Position numbers and translations under genes: made by a program. 64,000 nt of DNA from positions 21,101-85,100 of the forward strand of contig LJCV01000256.1 in assembly GCA_001298575.1 (NCBI GenBank), read 5' to 3'. The DNA comes from Actinobacteria bacterium OK074 (lineage in GTDB: Bacteria > Actinomycetota > Actinomycetes > Streptomycetales > Streptomycetaceae). Below are positions 25,071 through 33,590 of this stretch, in pieces. The first letter of the stretch is position 1. Each line of letters begins with the position of its first letter. The notes beneath the pieces are model-generated. The model saw only the letters and a program-made list of their open reading frames with translations, was not told the DNA's origin and did not search any database.

Positions 25071-25092
25071 TCCCCTCCCTGGCGGGAGGGGA
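25071..25092 (-). promoter_or_regulatory. Hairpin sequestering a Shine-Dalgarno sequence
   Basis: TCCCCTCCC and GGGAGGGGA pair perfectly (9 bp) around a 4-base loop. In the minus-strand mRNA the GGGAGGGGA arm is the ribosome-binding site of the regulator starting at 25068. It could lower translation initiation, or simply be part of the terminator region of the upstream LysR gene. Confidence 0.45.
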
Positions 25093-25103
25093 TTCCTGGC
25101 GCA

Positions 25104-25122
25104 GGCCGCCCCCGGGGCGGCC
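25104..25122 (-). terminator. GC-rich hairpin after the LysR gene
   Basis: GGCCGCCC and GGGCGGCC form 8-bp arms with a 3-base loop, 17 bp downstream of the LysR stop on the minus strand. It is likely the LysR terminator; no T-run follows. Confidence 0.55.
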
Positions 25123-25138
25123 CTGTAAGTCTTACGCG

Positions 25139-26104
25139 CTACCGAGGCGGCTGTTGCCCACCCCCCAGCTTCGAATGGTCGACGTCCGGCAACCAGTCCC
25201 GCCCCGGCGCATAGTCCAGCCAGCGCCGCCCCCGCCCCACCTCCGTGAACCCGCGCAGCAACGTATCGAGGAGCGGATGCCGGGCCGACTCCCGCCAGGC
25301 CAGCGACCACGCGTACAGCGGTGTCGGTTCGACGAGGGGGATGCAGCGCAGGCCCGCGTGGTCGGGCAGGGGCGCGTCGGCGGGGAAGAGGGTGAAGCTG
25401 TCGGGCTCGGTGCGGATGTGCCGTACGAGGTGGTCGAGGCCCAGGTTGGGGCCGTCGTGCCGACGCGCGATCCGGAAGTCGTCGGCGAAGCGGCGCAGGA
25501 AGTCCAGGCGGCTGAGCTCGGCCGGGCACCACAGGACGCCGGCGCGCAGGTCGGCCGGGCGCAGGGCGGGGGCGTCGGCCAGCGGGTGCGCGGGGCCGAC
25601 CACCGCGTCGACGGGTTCCAGCCGCACCAGGCGCTGAGTGAGTCCGGCGTCCCGGCCCTCGGGCAGCGGGTGCACCCGGCCGAACCCCAGGTCCGTGTCG
25701 CCGCGCAGCAGCGCCTGCGCGACCGACGGCCAGTCCCGCCCCGGGCCCGGCTCCAGCCGCACCGCGCCGAGCGCCCGTACGGCGTCGGCGATGGTCCGCA
25801 TCGGCGCGTAGAGATGGCCCCAGGTGTCGATCCGTACGACCGGTCCGGCGCCCGTCACCGCCGCCGCGCCCCGCTCGCCCGCCGCGAGCGCCTCGCGCGC
25901 GGCGGGCAGGAACCGTTCCCCCGCCTCGCTCAGCCGGACACCGCCCTGGCGCTCGAACAGCCGTACGCCCAGCGCCTCCTCCAGCCGTGCGATGCGTTTG
26001 GACAGCGCCTGCTGGCTGGTGTTCAGCTCTTCGGCCGCCCGTCCGAAGTGCAGGGTCCGGGCGGTCGCGACGAAGGCGCGGACCAGGGCGAGATCGAGGT
26101 CCAT
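25139..26104 (-). CDS. LysR family transcriptional regulator
   Basis: A 321-residue LysR protein with the N-terminal helix-turn-helix (ALVRAFVATARTLHFGRAAE, then NTSQQALSKRIARLEEALG) and a two-lobed ligand-binding domain. It is divergent from a zinc-type quinone reductase gene with a 161-bp spacer that contains two overlapping palindromes. By the usual LysR logic it controls that reductase and possibly the following SnoaL-like gene in response to a small ligand such as a quinone or aromatic. Length is normal for the family. Confidence 0.92.
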   Translation of the reverse strand: MDLDLALVRAFVATARTLHFGRAAEELNTSQQALSKRIARLEEALGVRLFERQGGVRLSEAGERFLPAAREALAAGERGAAAVTGAGPVVRIDTWGHLYAPMRTIADAVRALGAVRLEPGPGRDWPSVAQALLRGDTDLGFGRVHPLPEGRDAGLTQRLVRLEPVDAVVGPAHPLADAPALRPADLRAGVLWCPAELSRLDFLRRFADDFRIARRHDGPNLGLDHLVRHIRTEPDSFTLFPADAPLPDHAGLRCIPLVEPTPLYAWSLAWRESARHPLLDTLLRGFTEVGRGRRWLDYAPGRDWLPDVDHSKLGGGQQPPR

Positions 26105-26128
26105 GACGCCGACGATAGCCGCCGGTCA

Positions 26129-26163
26129 TCGCCCCTGACCAGGGGCGACAACCCGCCGTTGTC
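26129..26163. promoter_or_regulatory. Overlapping palindromes in the LysR/oxidoreductase spacer
   Basis: TCGCCCCTG AC CAGGGGCGA (26129-26148, 9-bp arms) overlaps GACAAC CCGCC GTTGTC (26147-26163, 6-bp arms). They lie 25-60 bp upstream of the LysR start and about 105-140 bp upstream of the oxidoreductase start, where a LysR recognition and activation site is expected. Confidence 0.55.
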
Positions 26164-26265
26164 GGCCGGGCGTTCTCGTTGTTGGCCGGGGCGCGGCCCT
26201 CCCCCGTCAGATGGTCCCCGAAGCCACCACCGAGACGACGGCCACCAGCGCCAGGGGAGACCACC

Positions 26266-27186
26266 ATGAAAGCCTTCGTACCGACCGGAGATCCCGCCGA
26301 ACCGGTCGTGCTCGCCGACGTCGCCGAGCCGACTCCGCGCCCCGACGAGGCGCTGGTGAAGGTCGAGGCGTTCTCGGTCAACCGGGGCGAGACGTTCAAG
26401 CTGGAGCGGCCGGTCGCGGGCGAGCGGCCGGGCAAGGACGTCGCGGGGCTGGTGGTGCAGCCGGCCGCCGACGGCAGCGGGCCGTCCGGGATCGCACGGG
26501 TCGTCGGCCATCCGATGGCGGGCGGCTGGGCCGAGTACGTGGCGGTGCCGACCGCCGCGCTCGCCGAGCTGCCGGACACCGTCTCCGTGCACCAGGGCGC
26601 GGCGCTGCCCCTGGCCGGGCTCACCGCGCTGCGGCTGCTGCGCGCCGCCGGTCCGGTACTCGGCCGGCGAGTGCTGCTGACCGGCGCCTCCGGCGGAGTG
26701 GGCCACTTCGTCACCGAGCTCGCAGCCGCCGCCGGGGCCCAGGTCACCGCCGTGACCAGGGACGACGAGCGCGGCGCCCGGCTCGTCGAACTCGGCGCCG
26801 CGGAGATCGTCCACGACGTCGCCGACGCGCGCGGCCCCTACGACGTCGTACTGGAGTCGACCGGCGGCCCGGCCCTCCCCCGCGCCCTCGCGCGCCTCGC
26901 CAGACGCGGCACGCTGATCTGGTTCGGGCAGGCCACCCGCACCCCGGCCACGCTCGACTTCTTCGCCTTCTTCGACGGCCCCGAATCCGCCGTCGTCCGC
27001 CACTTCCACTACCTCGACGCGGACACCCGCCTCGACGACGACCTGACGGCGCTCGTCCGGCTGACCGCCACGGGCCGGTTGCACCCCGAGATCGGCCGCG
27101 TCACGGACTGGGCCGACACCGCGACCGTCCTGACCGACCTGCGCGACCGCCGCATCCGCGGCAAGGCCGTCCTCACCCTGTCCTGA
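26266..27186 (+). CDS. Zinc-type alcohol dehydrogenase-like (quinone oxidoreductase) protein
   Basis: A 306-residue medium-chain dehydrogenase/reductase. The beginning MKAFVPTGDP and the VNRGETFKL stretch are typical of the QOR/enoyl-reductase branch without catalytic zinc; the nucleotide-binding motif is VLLTGASGGVGHFVTELA. It probably reduces quinones or alkenals with NADPH. The ATG follows GGGGAGA by 6 bases. It is divergent from a LysR gene, its likely regulator, and is followed 43 bp later by a SnoaL-like gene, possibly in one transcript. Confidence 0.9.
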   Translation: MKAFVPTGDPAEPVVLADVAEPTPRPDEALVKVEAFSVNRGETFKLERPVAGERPGKDVAGLVVQPAADGSGPSGIARVVGHPMAGGWAEYVAVPTAALAELPDTVSVHQGAALPLAGLTALRLLRAAGPVLGRRVLLTGASGGVGHFVTELAAAAGAQVTAVTRDDERGARLVELGAAEIVHDVADARGPYDVVLESTGGPALPRALARLARRGTLIWFGQATRTPATLDFFAFFDGPESAVVRHFHYLDADTRLDDDLTALVRLTATGRLHPEIGRVTDWADTATVLTDLRDRRIRGKAVLTLS

Positions 27187-27229
27187 CCCCACCTCGCACA
27201 CACATACAAGAACAAGAAGGAGCACTCCC

Positions 27230-27631
27230 ATGACCACCAGCGACCCCAAGGCCGTCGTCATCCGCTACGTCGAGGCCGTCCGCGACGGCGCCGCCGACGT
27301 CGTCCGCGACAGCTTCGCCGCCGACGCGACCTGGCACTACCCGGGTGACCTGCCCATCTCCAAGGTGTGGCACGGCCGCGACGAGATCGTCGACGAGTTC
27401 CTCGGCTCCATGGGCCCGCTCCTCGTCCCCGGCACGATGGAGATCGAACTGGTCAGCACCCTCGCCGAGGGCGACCGCGTAGTGGCCGAATGGACCTCCA
27501 GGGCGACGACCGTGTACGGCGGCACGTACGACAACCGCTGCCTCGGGATCTTCACGGTTCGCGAGGGCCGAATCGCCTCCGTCGTCGAGTACGCGGATAC
27601 TCGGCATGTGGCCGCGGTCCTGTTCCCGTAG
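27230..27631 (+). CDS. SnoaL/NTF2-like family protein
   Basis: A 133-residue NTF2-fold protein with AAGAAGGAG upstream of the ATG. The layout AVVIRYVEAVRDGAADVVRD, ATWHYPGDLPISKVWHGRDE, and the late strand MEIELVSTLAEGDRVVAEW matches ketosteroid-isomerase-like SnoaL proteins that bind or isomerise small hydrophobic compounds. It is close behind the quinone-reductase gene and probably in the same LysR-controlled unit. Exact activity unknown. The stop is followed by degenerate CCGTAG/GTTCCC repeats. Confidence 0.82.
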   Translation: MTTSDPKAVVIRYVEAVRDGAADVVRDSFAADATWHYPGDLPISKVWHGRDEIVDEFLGSMGPLLVPGTMEIELVSTLAEGDRVVAEWTSRATTVYGGTYDNRCLGIFTVREGRIASVVEYADTRHVAAVLFP

Positions 27632-27734
27632 CCGTAGTAGTTCCCATGGCCGTAGCCGTTCCTGTGAAGCACCCCGCCCTACCCGCCTCACCCGCCCCAC
27701 CCGCACATCGGACAGATATGTGCAGGACACACCC

Positions 27735-27766
27735 TTGCAATAAAACTTAGGCGAGCCTTACCCTAA
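27735..27766 (+). promoter_or_regulatory. Promoter overlapped by a DmdR/DtxR-like iron box upstream of gltB-like gene
   Basis: A -35-like TTGCAA (27735-27740), an 18-base spacer and a -10-like TACCCT (27759-27764) are overlapped by TTAGGCGAGCCTTACCCTAA (27747-27766). The known iron box of actinomycete DtxR-family repressors is a 19-bp palindrome of the TTAGGTTAGGCTAACCTAA type; the sequence here matches both outer halves but is one base longer. If real, iron-loaded DmdR would block this promoter. The transcript would have a leader of about 135 bases before the GTG at 27906. Confidence 0.5.
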
Positions 27767-27905
27767 CAATTCGTACCACCAGGGCCCCGACCGTCACCCG
27801 GTCCGCCCGCGGCGAGCGCTCCACCGACGTGGCCTGGCCGTCCTCCCCCAGTGGCTCAAGGCCCGGGAGGGACCCCCAGTCGGATTTCGCGCACAGGACG
27901 GGCAC

Positions 27906-30900
27906 GTGAATCACTCCCCCTCGTTGGCCTCCGGTCTCTACGACCCTGCCCTCGACCACAGCGACTGCGGCGTCGGCTTCATCACCCGGCTCGACGGGAC
28001 GCCCAGCCACGACGTCATCCGCAAGGGCGACGAAGCACTCCGCGCCATCCCGCACCGCGGCGGCACCTCCGCCGAGGGTGTCGGGGACGGCGCCGGGGTG
28101 AGCGTCGACCTGTCCGTGGAGTTCTTCGGCGCGATCACCGGCGAACCGCTGCGCGCGGGACACTTCGGCGTCGCCAACTGCTTCGTCCCCACGGACGACG
28201 GCGCCGACGGCCTCGTAGCCACGGACAGCTCTAAGCCCGCGGACCGCACCGATCGCCGCCGCGCCGCGATCGACCTCGTCGGCCGCAGCATCGCCGAGCA
28301 GGGCTTCGACGTCCTGCTCGTGCGTGACGTCCCCGTCGACCACACCGTCGCCCGGCCCGCCGCCGAGCAGTACCAACTGCCCATCGTGCAGTGGGTGTTC
28401 CGCGCCCCCGCCGAGTGGGCGCGGGCCGACGTCGACGCCGCCGCGCACCGCGCGCTGCTCGCCGTCGAGGCCGTCGCGTACGCCGACGACACCTACGCCG
28501 GGCTGTACCCGCTGTCGCTGAGCGCGCGCACGCAGGTGCTCAAGGGGCGGCTCAACTCCGGTGAGATCATTCCCTACTTCAGCGATCTGCTCGACCCGCG
28601 GCACTCCGTCCGCTCCCTGTACTTCCACACCCGGTTCTCCACCAACACCGAGCCGCACCCGACCATGGCGCAGCCGTTCCGCCTCATGGCCCACAACGGC
28701 GAACTGAACACGGACCGCAAGAACCGGCTCAGCGACGAGGCCCTCGCGCGGGCCCGCACCCGCAGCATCGTGCGACCGCCGGGGCAGTCCGACTCCAGCC
28801 GGCTCGACCAGACGCTCCAGAGCCGGGTGTCCGACGACGGCCTGGACATCGTCGAGGCGGTCGTGTCGCTCATGCCGCCCGCGTGGGAGAACGACCGGAC
28901 CCTGCCCGTCGCCGTGCGCGACATGCTCGAATACTTCTCCCTCTACGAAGAGAAGAACGACGGCCCGGCCGCCGTCATCTTCAGCGACGGCGATGTCATC
29001 GGCGCCCGCCTCGACCGGCTCGGGCTGCGCCCGTTGCGTACCGTCGAGACCGCCGAGTACCTCATGGTGGCGTCGGAGGCCGGTCAAGTCGCCTTCCCCG
29101 ACACGGAAGTTGTGCACCGGGGCCGGATCGAGGCGGGCGGCATGCTCGTCGTCGACCACCGCACCGGACGACGGCTGCGGACCCGCGAGGTGCTCGACGA
29201 GCTGGCCTCCCGCCGCCCGTACTCCCAACTCCTCGACGCGGCCCGGGTGAACCTCGACGACCTGCCCGCCCCCGACTACTACCGCGGCACCACCACCCTC
29301 GGCTACGACGGCGATCTCGCCCTGGCCGGGCGGTACGTGGCGTACTCGCTGAACCAGGAGAGCTTCCGCTTCCTGCTCGACCCGATGCTCGCCAACGGCT
29401 CGGAGCGGATCTCCGCGATGGGCTACGGCAACGCCATCAACGCGCTCAGCGACACCGAGGGCGGCATGGCGAAGTACTTCTCGCAGCGCTTCGCCCAGGT
29501 CACCAACCCGCCGCTGGACTCCATCCGCGAGGCCGACGGCATGAGCATGCGGGTCGCGCTCGGGCCCAAGCCCGACGGCACGGGCAACACGAACGGGCGT
29601 CAACTCGTCGTCGCCTCGCCCGTGTTGGGGCACCTCGACATGGTCCGGCTGCGGGACCAGCGGATCGTGCCGCTCCAGCGCTTCGACATGCTCTACACGC
29701 CGGTCGCCGGGGACGAGACCGCGAACGCCGACGCGTTGCGCGCCGCGCTCGGCCAACTCTGCGACGACGTCGAGCGGTTCGCCACCACCGGCGGCGGCAT
29801 CGCCGTCCTCACCGACCGGGCGATCTCCTCAACTCGCGCCCCGCTGCCGGTGATTCTCGCCGTCGCCACCGTGAACCAGCGGCTCATCGAGACCGGGTTG
29901 CGGCTGCGCGTCTCGATCGTCGCGGAGAGCGGCCAGCTCCCCTCCTCGCACCACGTCGCCACCGCGCTCGGCTTCGGCGCCTCCGCCGTCTACAGCCTCA
30001 GCGCCCGGCTGCGCGCCGAGGAGAAGCACCCGAGCGCGCCCGCCCCCGCGGGTGAAATCACCGAAACGGACCGGGCGTTGGCGCGGTTCCGCAAGGCGGC
30101 CGAGAAGGCGCTCGCCAAGACGATGGGGCGCGTCGGGCTGTGCACCGCCGAGAGCTACATCGGCGGCGAGTTCTTCGAACCCAACTACCTCGACACCCGC
30201 GACGACGTCTTCGCGCGGGCCTTCCCGCACATGGAGGCCCCGGTCGGCGGCGTCGGGTTCGCCCGTATCGCGCAGGCCGCGACCGAGTGGCACGAGCGGG
30301 CCCGTACGGTGAAAACCGATCAACAGATCCCGCTGCTGGGCCTGTTCAAGGAGCGGTCCGACGGCGCCGGGCACTCCTTCGGCGTCACCGCCGTGCGCGG
30401 TTTCGGCGACATGGCCGAGGAACGCCCGGAGTTCGGGCGCCCCGACGACCCCGACGCGCTCCGCCTGCTCACCCTCGGCCAGCTCGACGACGCCTTCGGC
30501 ATCACCGACACCGCCTACCGCAACACCGGGTACGACGCCCTCAGCGACGCCGAGATCGACGCGTTCCGGATCACCCCCGGGTACCGCGCCTTCCTGCGCA
30601 CCACGCACGAGGAGCGGTCGCGCCGGCCGTCCGCGCTGCGGGACGTGCTCGCGCTGCCCGCCGACGTCACCGGGCTGCGCACGCCCGAGGACTTCGCCCG
30701 CGAGCTGGGCCGGTTCTCGACCGGCGGCAACGCCAGCGTCACGGTCCGGGGCGTGGTCGTCTCCACCACGGAGGACGACACGCATGAGGGCACGCACGAC
30801 GACGGCCCGGCCGGGGGCTCGACCCCGGCCGGGGGCTCGACCTTCCAACTCCGCCTGGACAACGGCCCCGAGCGCCACCCCGCCCTCGCCGACGGCCTCG

Positions 30901-33590
30901 CTCTCGCGTACCCCGGCGAGGTCGAGACGCGCACGGCGGACGACAGCGGCGCGGTCGTCACCGCCACCGGCACCGCAGCCCGTCTCCTCGCGCTCCTCGA
31001 CCGCGCCCCCGACAGCGTCCAACTCTCCGACGTACAGCCCGCGCACGAGATCACCCGCGCGCTCGCGTCCGGCGCGATGAGCCACGGCGCGCTGGTGGCG
31101 ACCGCGCACGAGGCCGTCGCGCACGGCACCAACATGGTCGGCGCGATGTCCAACAGCGGTGAGGGCGGCGAGCACCACACCCGGTACGGCACCATCCGGG
31201 GTTCGCGGATCAAGCAGTTCGCGTCCGGCCGGTTCGGCATCTGGGCGGGTTATCTCGCCGATCCGATGCTGGAGGAGTTGGAGATCAAGATCGGGCAGGG
31301 CGCGAAGCCGGGCGAGGGCGGCCAGTTGCCCGCGCCGAAGGTGACCGTCGACATCGCGGCGGCCCGCGGCGGCACCCCCGGCATCGAACTCATCTCCCCG
31401 CCCCCGCACCACGACACGTACTCCATCGAGGACTTGGCGCAGCTCATCCACGACTGCAAGGCGGCGCGGGTCCGGGTGATCGTCAAGCTCGTGTCGTCCG
31501 AGGGCATCGGCACCATCGCGGTCGGCGTCGCCAAGGCGGGCGCGGACGTCATCAACGTCGCCGGAAATACGGGGGGTACGGGCGCGGCGGCCGTCACCAG
31601 CCTTAAATACGCGGGCCGTTCGGCGGAGATCGGCGTCGCCGAGGTCCATCAGGCCCTGGTCGCCAACGGGTTGCGGCAGAAGGTCGTGCTGCGCTGCTCC
31701 GGCGCCCACCAGACCGGCGGCGACGTCGTCACCTCGGCGCTGCTCGGCGGCGACAGCTTCGAGTTCGGTACGACGGCCCTGATGATGCTCGGCTGCGTCA
31801 TGGCGAAGAACTGCAACGTGAAGTGCCCGGCCGGACTGACCACCAACTCCGAGGCGTTCGAGGGCGATCCGCGCGCACTCGCCCAGTACCTGCTCAACAT
31901 CGCGCACGACGTACGCCAGATCCTCGCCCGCCTCGGCCTGCGCTCGCTGCGCGAGGCACGGGGCCGTACGGACCTGCTCCAACTCCTCGACCACCCGGCG
32001 AGCGTGGGCCGCCTGGACGTGCGCCGCCTGCTCGCGCGCGTGCCCGAGAAGGTCGTGGCGGACCCGGAGTACCTGGAGAAGGACTTCACCACGGACGACG
32101 CCCTGATCGAGCGGGTGCGGGCCGCGCTGGTCGAGCGGCGCGAACCGGCCGTGCGCATCGACGGCATCCACCTGCGCAACAGCGACAAGTCGGTCGGCGG
32201 CCAGCTCTCCATCGACGTCGAGCGACTGCTCAACCACGGAGACCAAGGAGCCCACGGGAACCACGGGGAGCACCGGACCCACGGGGACCACGCCGACGGC
32301 CAACTCCCCCTGGACGCCCCCGCGTTCACCACCGACCACCGTGGCCGCCGCCGTCTCGTCGACGGTGCCGTCCGCATCCGCACCACCGGGTCGGCCGGTC
32401 AGTCGTACGGCGTGTTCTGCAACGACGGCATCGCCCTCGAACACACCGGCACCGCGAACGACGGCGTCGGCAAGAGCCAGAGCGGCGGGCGGATCGTGGT
32501 CCGCGCCCCGGGCGGCGGCAGCGACGAGCGCGGCGGCAACGTACTGGTCGGCAACTTCGCGCTGTTCGGCGCGACCGGTGGCCGGACTTTCGTCCAGGGC
32601 GAGGCCGGTGACCGGTTCGCGGTGCGCAACTCCGGTGCGACCGCGGTCGTCGAGGGCGTCGGCGACTTCGGCTGCGAGTACATGACCGGCGGCACGGTGC
32701 TCAACCTCGGCGGCTTCGGCAAGGGCCTCGGCAACGGCATGAGCGGCGGGTTCCTGTACCAGTACGACCCCTCCGGCGAACTCCGCGACCGGGTCAGCGC
32801 CGACTCGCTGCTCGTGTTCCCGGTGACGGACACCGCGCACGGCGACTTCCACGAGGCGGCCGTACGGCTGCTGCTGGAGTGGCACGTCGAGGCCACCAAC
32901 TCCCCGCTCGCGACCCGGCTGTTGGAGAACTGGGAGGCCGAACGGCAGTACGTGTACTGCGGGATGCCCCGCGCGCTGCTGCTCTACCAGGACGCGGGCG
33001 AAATCCTCGCCGCGGCCACCCGCAACGAGCTGCTGGACGAGCTGGCGACCTCGATCGCGACGGACAAACTCCGCGCGTTCAAGGTCGACTACCGCGACCG
33101 CCGCACCGTACTGGGCGGCCGGGCCCCGGCCTTCGGCGACCAGGGCAGCGACGACATGTTCTCGCTCCTGTCCTCGTACACCGTGCTCGGCGTCGCGCAG
33201 GACCTCGCGCTGCAACGGGTGCCGGGCGCGACCGGCCCGGACGATCCCCGCATCGCCGAGGCCGTCCGCAACCTGATCCTCACCGAGGACTTCTTCGTCA
33301 AACAGCGGGTGGTGAAGTACCTGCGCGGCACGCTGGAGCGGTTCGACGACGGCGAGTTGGCCACGCTCATCGCGAGCAAGCGCCTCGACGACTACAAGCG
33401 CGCACTGCGCCAGCGCAACAACCTCAGCGTGGACGCGCCCGGCACCTACGGCTGGATCATCCACCAGACCACGAAGAACGCGGGCCGCGTCCAGGCCGCC
33501 CGCTTCGACGAGTTGCTCGCGACGGCGGCCATAGAGGACCTCGCCACGCGCCGCGCCCCGCAGGCCCCGACCGAGACGGTGACCACGTGA
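27906..33590 (+). CDS. Glutamate synthase large-subunit-like protein, extended form
   Basis: An 1894-residue protein, longer than the roughly 1500 residues of usual GltB. In order: a glutamine amidotransferase domain whose nucleophile Cys21 (DHSDCGVGF) would be exposed by removing 20 residues, with MAHNGELNT; a central domain; an FMN-binding synthase domain (GAMSHGALVATAHEA, SNSGEGGEHHTRYG, ISPPPHHDTYSIEDLAQLIH); iron-sulfur cysteines at 1297, 1303 and 1307 (C-x5-C-x3-C, one residue shorter than the standard C-x5-C-x4-C); a His-rich linker at about 1444-1466; a GXGXG domain; and an extra C-terminal region of about 200 residues. It should make glutamate from 2-oxoglutarate and glutamine. It overlaps a diflavin reductase by four bases (GTGA) and no GltD is present. 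Confidence 0.88.
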   Translation: MNHSPSLASGLYDPALDHSDCGVGFITRLDGTPSHDVIRKGDEALRAIPHRGGTSAEGVGDGAGVSVDLSVEFFGAITGEPLRAGHFGVANCFVPTDDGADGLVATDSSKPADRTDRRRAAIDLVGRSIAEQGFDVLLVRDVPVDHTVARPAAEQYQLPIVQWVFRAPAEWARADVDAAAHRALLAVEAVAYADDTYAGLYPLSLSARTQVLKGRLNSGEIIPYFSDLLDPRHSVRSLYFHTRFSTNTEPHPTMAQPFRLMAHNGELNTDRKNRLSDEALARARTRSIVRPPGQSDSSRLDQTLQSRVSDDGLDIVEAVVSLMPPAWENDRTLPVAVRDMLEYFSLYEEKNDGPAAVIFSDGDVIGARLDRLGLRPLRTVETAEYLMVASEAGQVAFPDTEVVHRGRIEAGGMLVVDHRTGRRLRTREVLDELASRRPYSQLLDAARVNLDDLPAPDYYRGTTTLGYDGDLALAGRYVAYSLNQESFRFLLDPMLANGSERISAMGYGNAINALSDTEGGMAKYFSQRFAQVTNPPLDSIREADGMSMRVALGPKPDGTGNTNGRQLVVASPVLGHLDMVRLRDQRIVPLQRFDMLYTPVAGDETANADALRAALGQLCDDVERFATTGGGIAVLTDRAISSTRAPLPVILAVATVNQRLIETGLRLRVSIVAESGQLPSSHHVATALGFGASAVYSLSARLRAEEKHPSAPAPAGEITETDRALARFRKAAEKALAKTMGRVGLCTAESYIGGEFFEPNYLDTRDDVFARAFPHMEAPVGGVGFARIAQAATEWHERARTVKTDQQIPLLGLFKERSDGAGHSFGVTAVRGFGDMAEERPEFGRPDDPDALRLLTLGQLDDAFGITDTAYRNTGYDALSDAEIDAFRITPGYRAFLRTTHEERSRRPSALRDVLALPADVTGLRTPEDFARELGRFSTGGNASVTVRGVVVSTTEDDTHEGTHDDGPAGGSTPAGGSTFQLRLDNGPERHPALADGLALAYPGEVETRTADDSGAVVTATGTAARLLALLDRAPDSVQLSDVQPAHEITRALASGAMSHGALVATAHEAVAHGTNMVGAMSNSGEGGEHHTRYGTIRGSRIKQFASGRFGIWAGYLADPMLEELEIKIGQGAKPGEGGQLPAPKVTVDIAAARGGTPGIELISPPPHHDTYSIEDLAQLIHDCKAARVRVIVKLVSSEGIGTIAVGVAKAGADVINVAGNTGGTGAAAVTSLKYAGRSAEIGVAEVHQALVANGLRQKVVLRCSGAHQTGGDVVTSALLGGDSFEFGTTALMMLGCVMAKNCNVKCPAGLTTNSEAFEGDPRALAQYLLNIAHDVRQILARLGLRSLREARGRTDLLQLLDHPASVGRLDVRRLLARVPEKVVADPEYLEKDFTTDDALIERVRAALVERREPAVRIDGIHLRNSDKSVGGQLSIDVERLLNHGDQGAHGNHGEHRTHGDHADGQLPLDAPAFTTDHRGRRRLVDGAVRIRTTGSAGQSYGVFCNDGIALEHTGTANDGVGKSQSGGRIVVRAPGGGSDERGGNVLVGNFALFGATGGRTFVQGEAGDRFAVRNSGATAVVEGVGDFGCEYMTGGTVLNLGGFGKGLGNGMSGGFLYQYDPSGELRDRVSADSLLVFPVTDTAHGDFHEAAVRLLLEWHVEATNSPLATRLLENWEAERQYVYCGMPRALLLYQDAGEILAAATRNELLDELATSIATDKLRAFKVDYRDRRTVLGGRAPAFGDQGSDDMFSLLSSYTVLGVAQDLALQRVPGATGPDDPRIAEAVRNLILTEDFFVKQRVVKYLRGTLERFDDGELATLIASKRLDDYKRALRQRNNLSVDAPGTYGWIIHQTTKNAGRVQAARFDELLATAAIEDLATRRAPQAPTETVTT

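Noticed and set aside
27747..27766. Firm assignment of a functional iron box
   Set aside because: The match is one base longer than the 19-bp consensus and has inner mismatches, so it is kept as a candidate only.
29829..33464. 1211-codon open frame antisense to the glutamate synthase gene
   Set aside because: It is a mirror frame produced by the high GC3 of the plus-strand gene; its product is low-complexity and Arg/Gly/Val/Ala-rich with no motif, while the plus strand has complete domain signatures.
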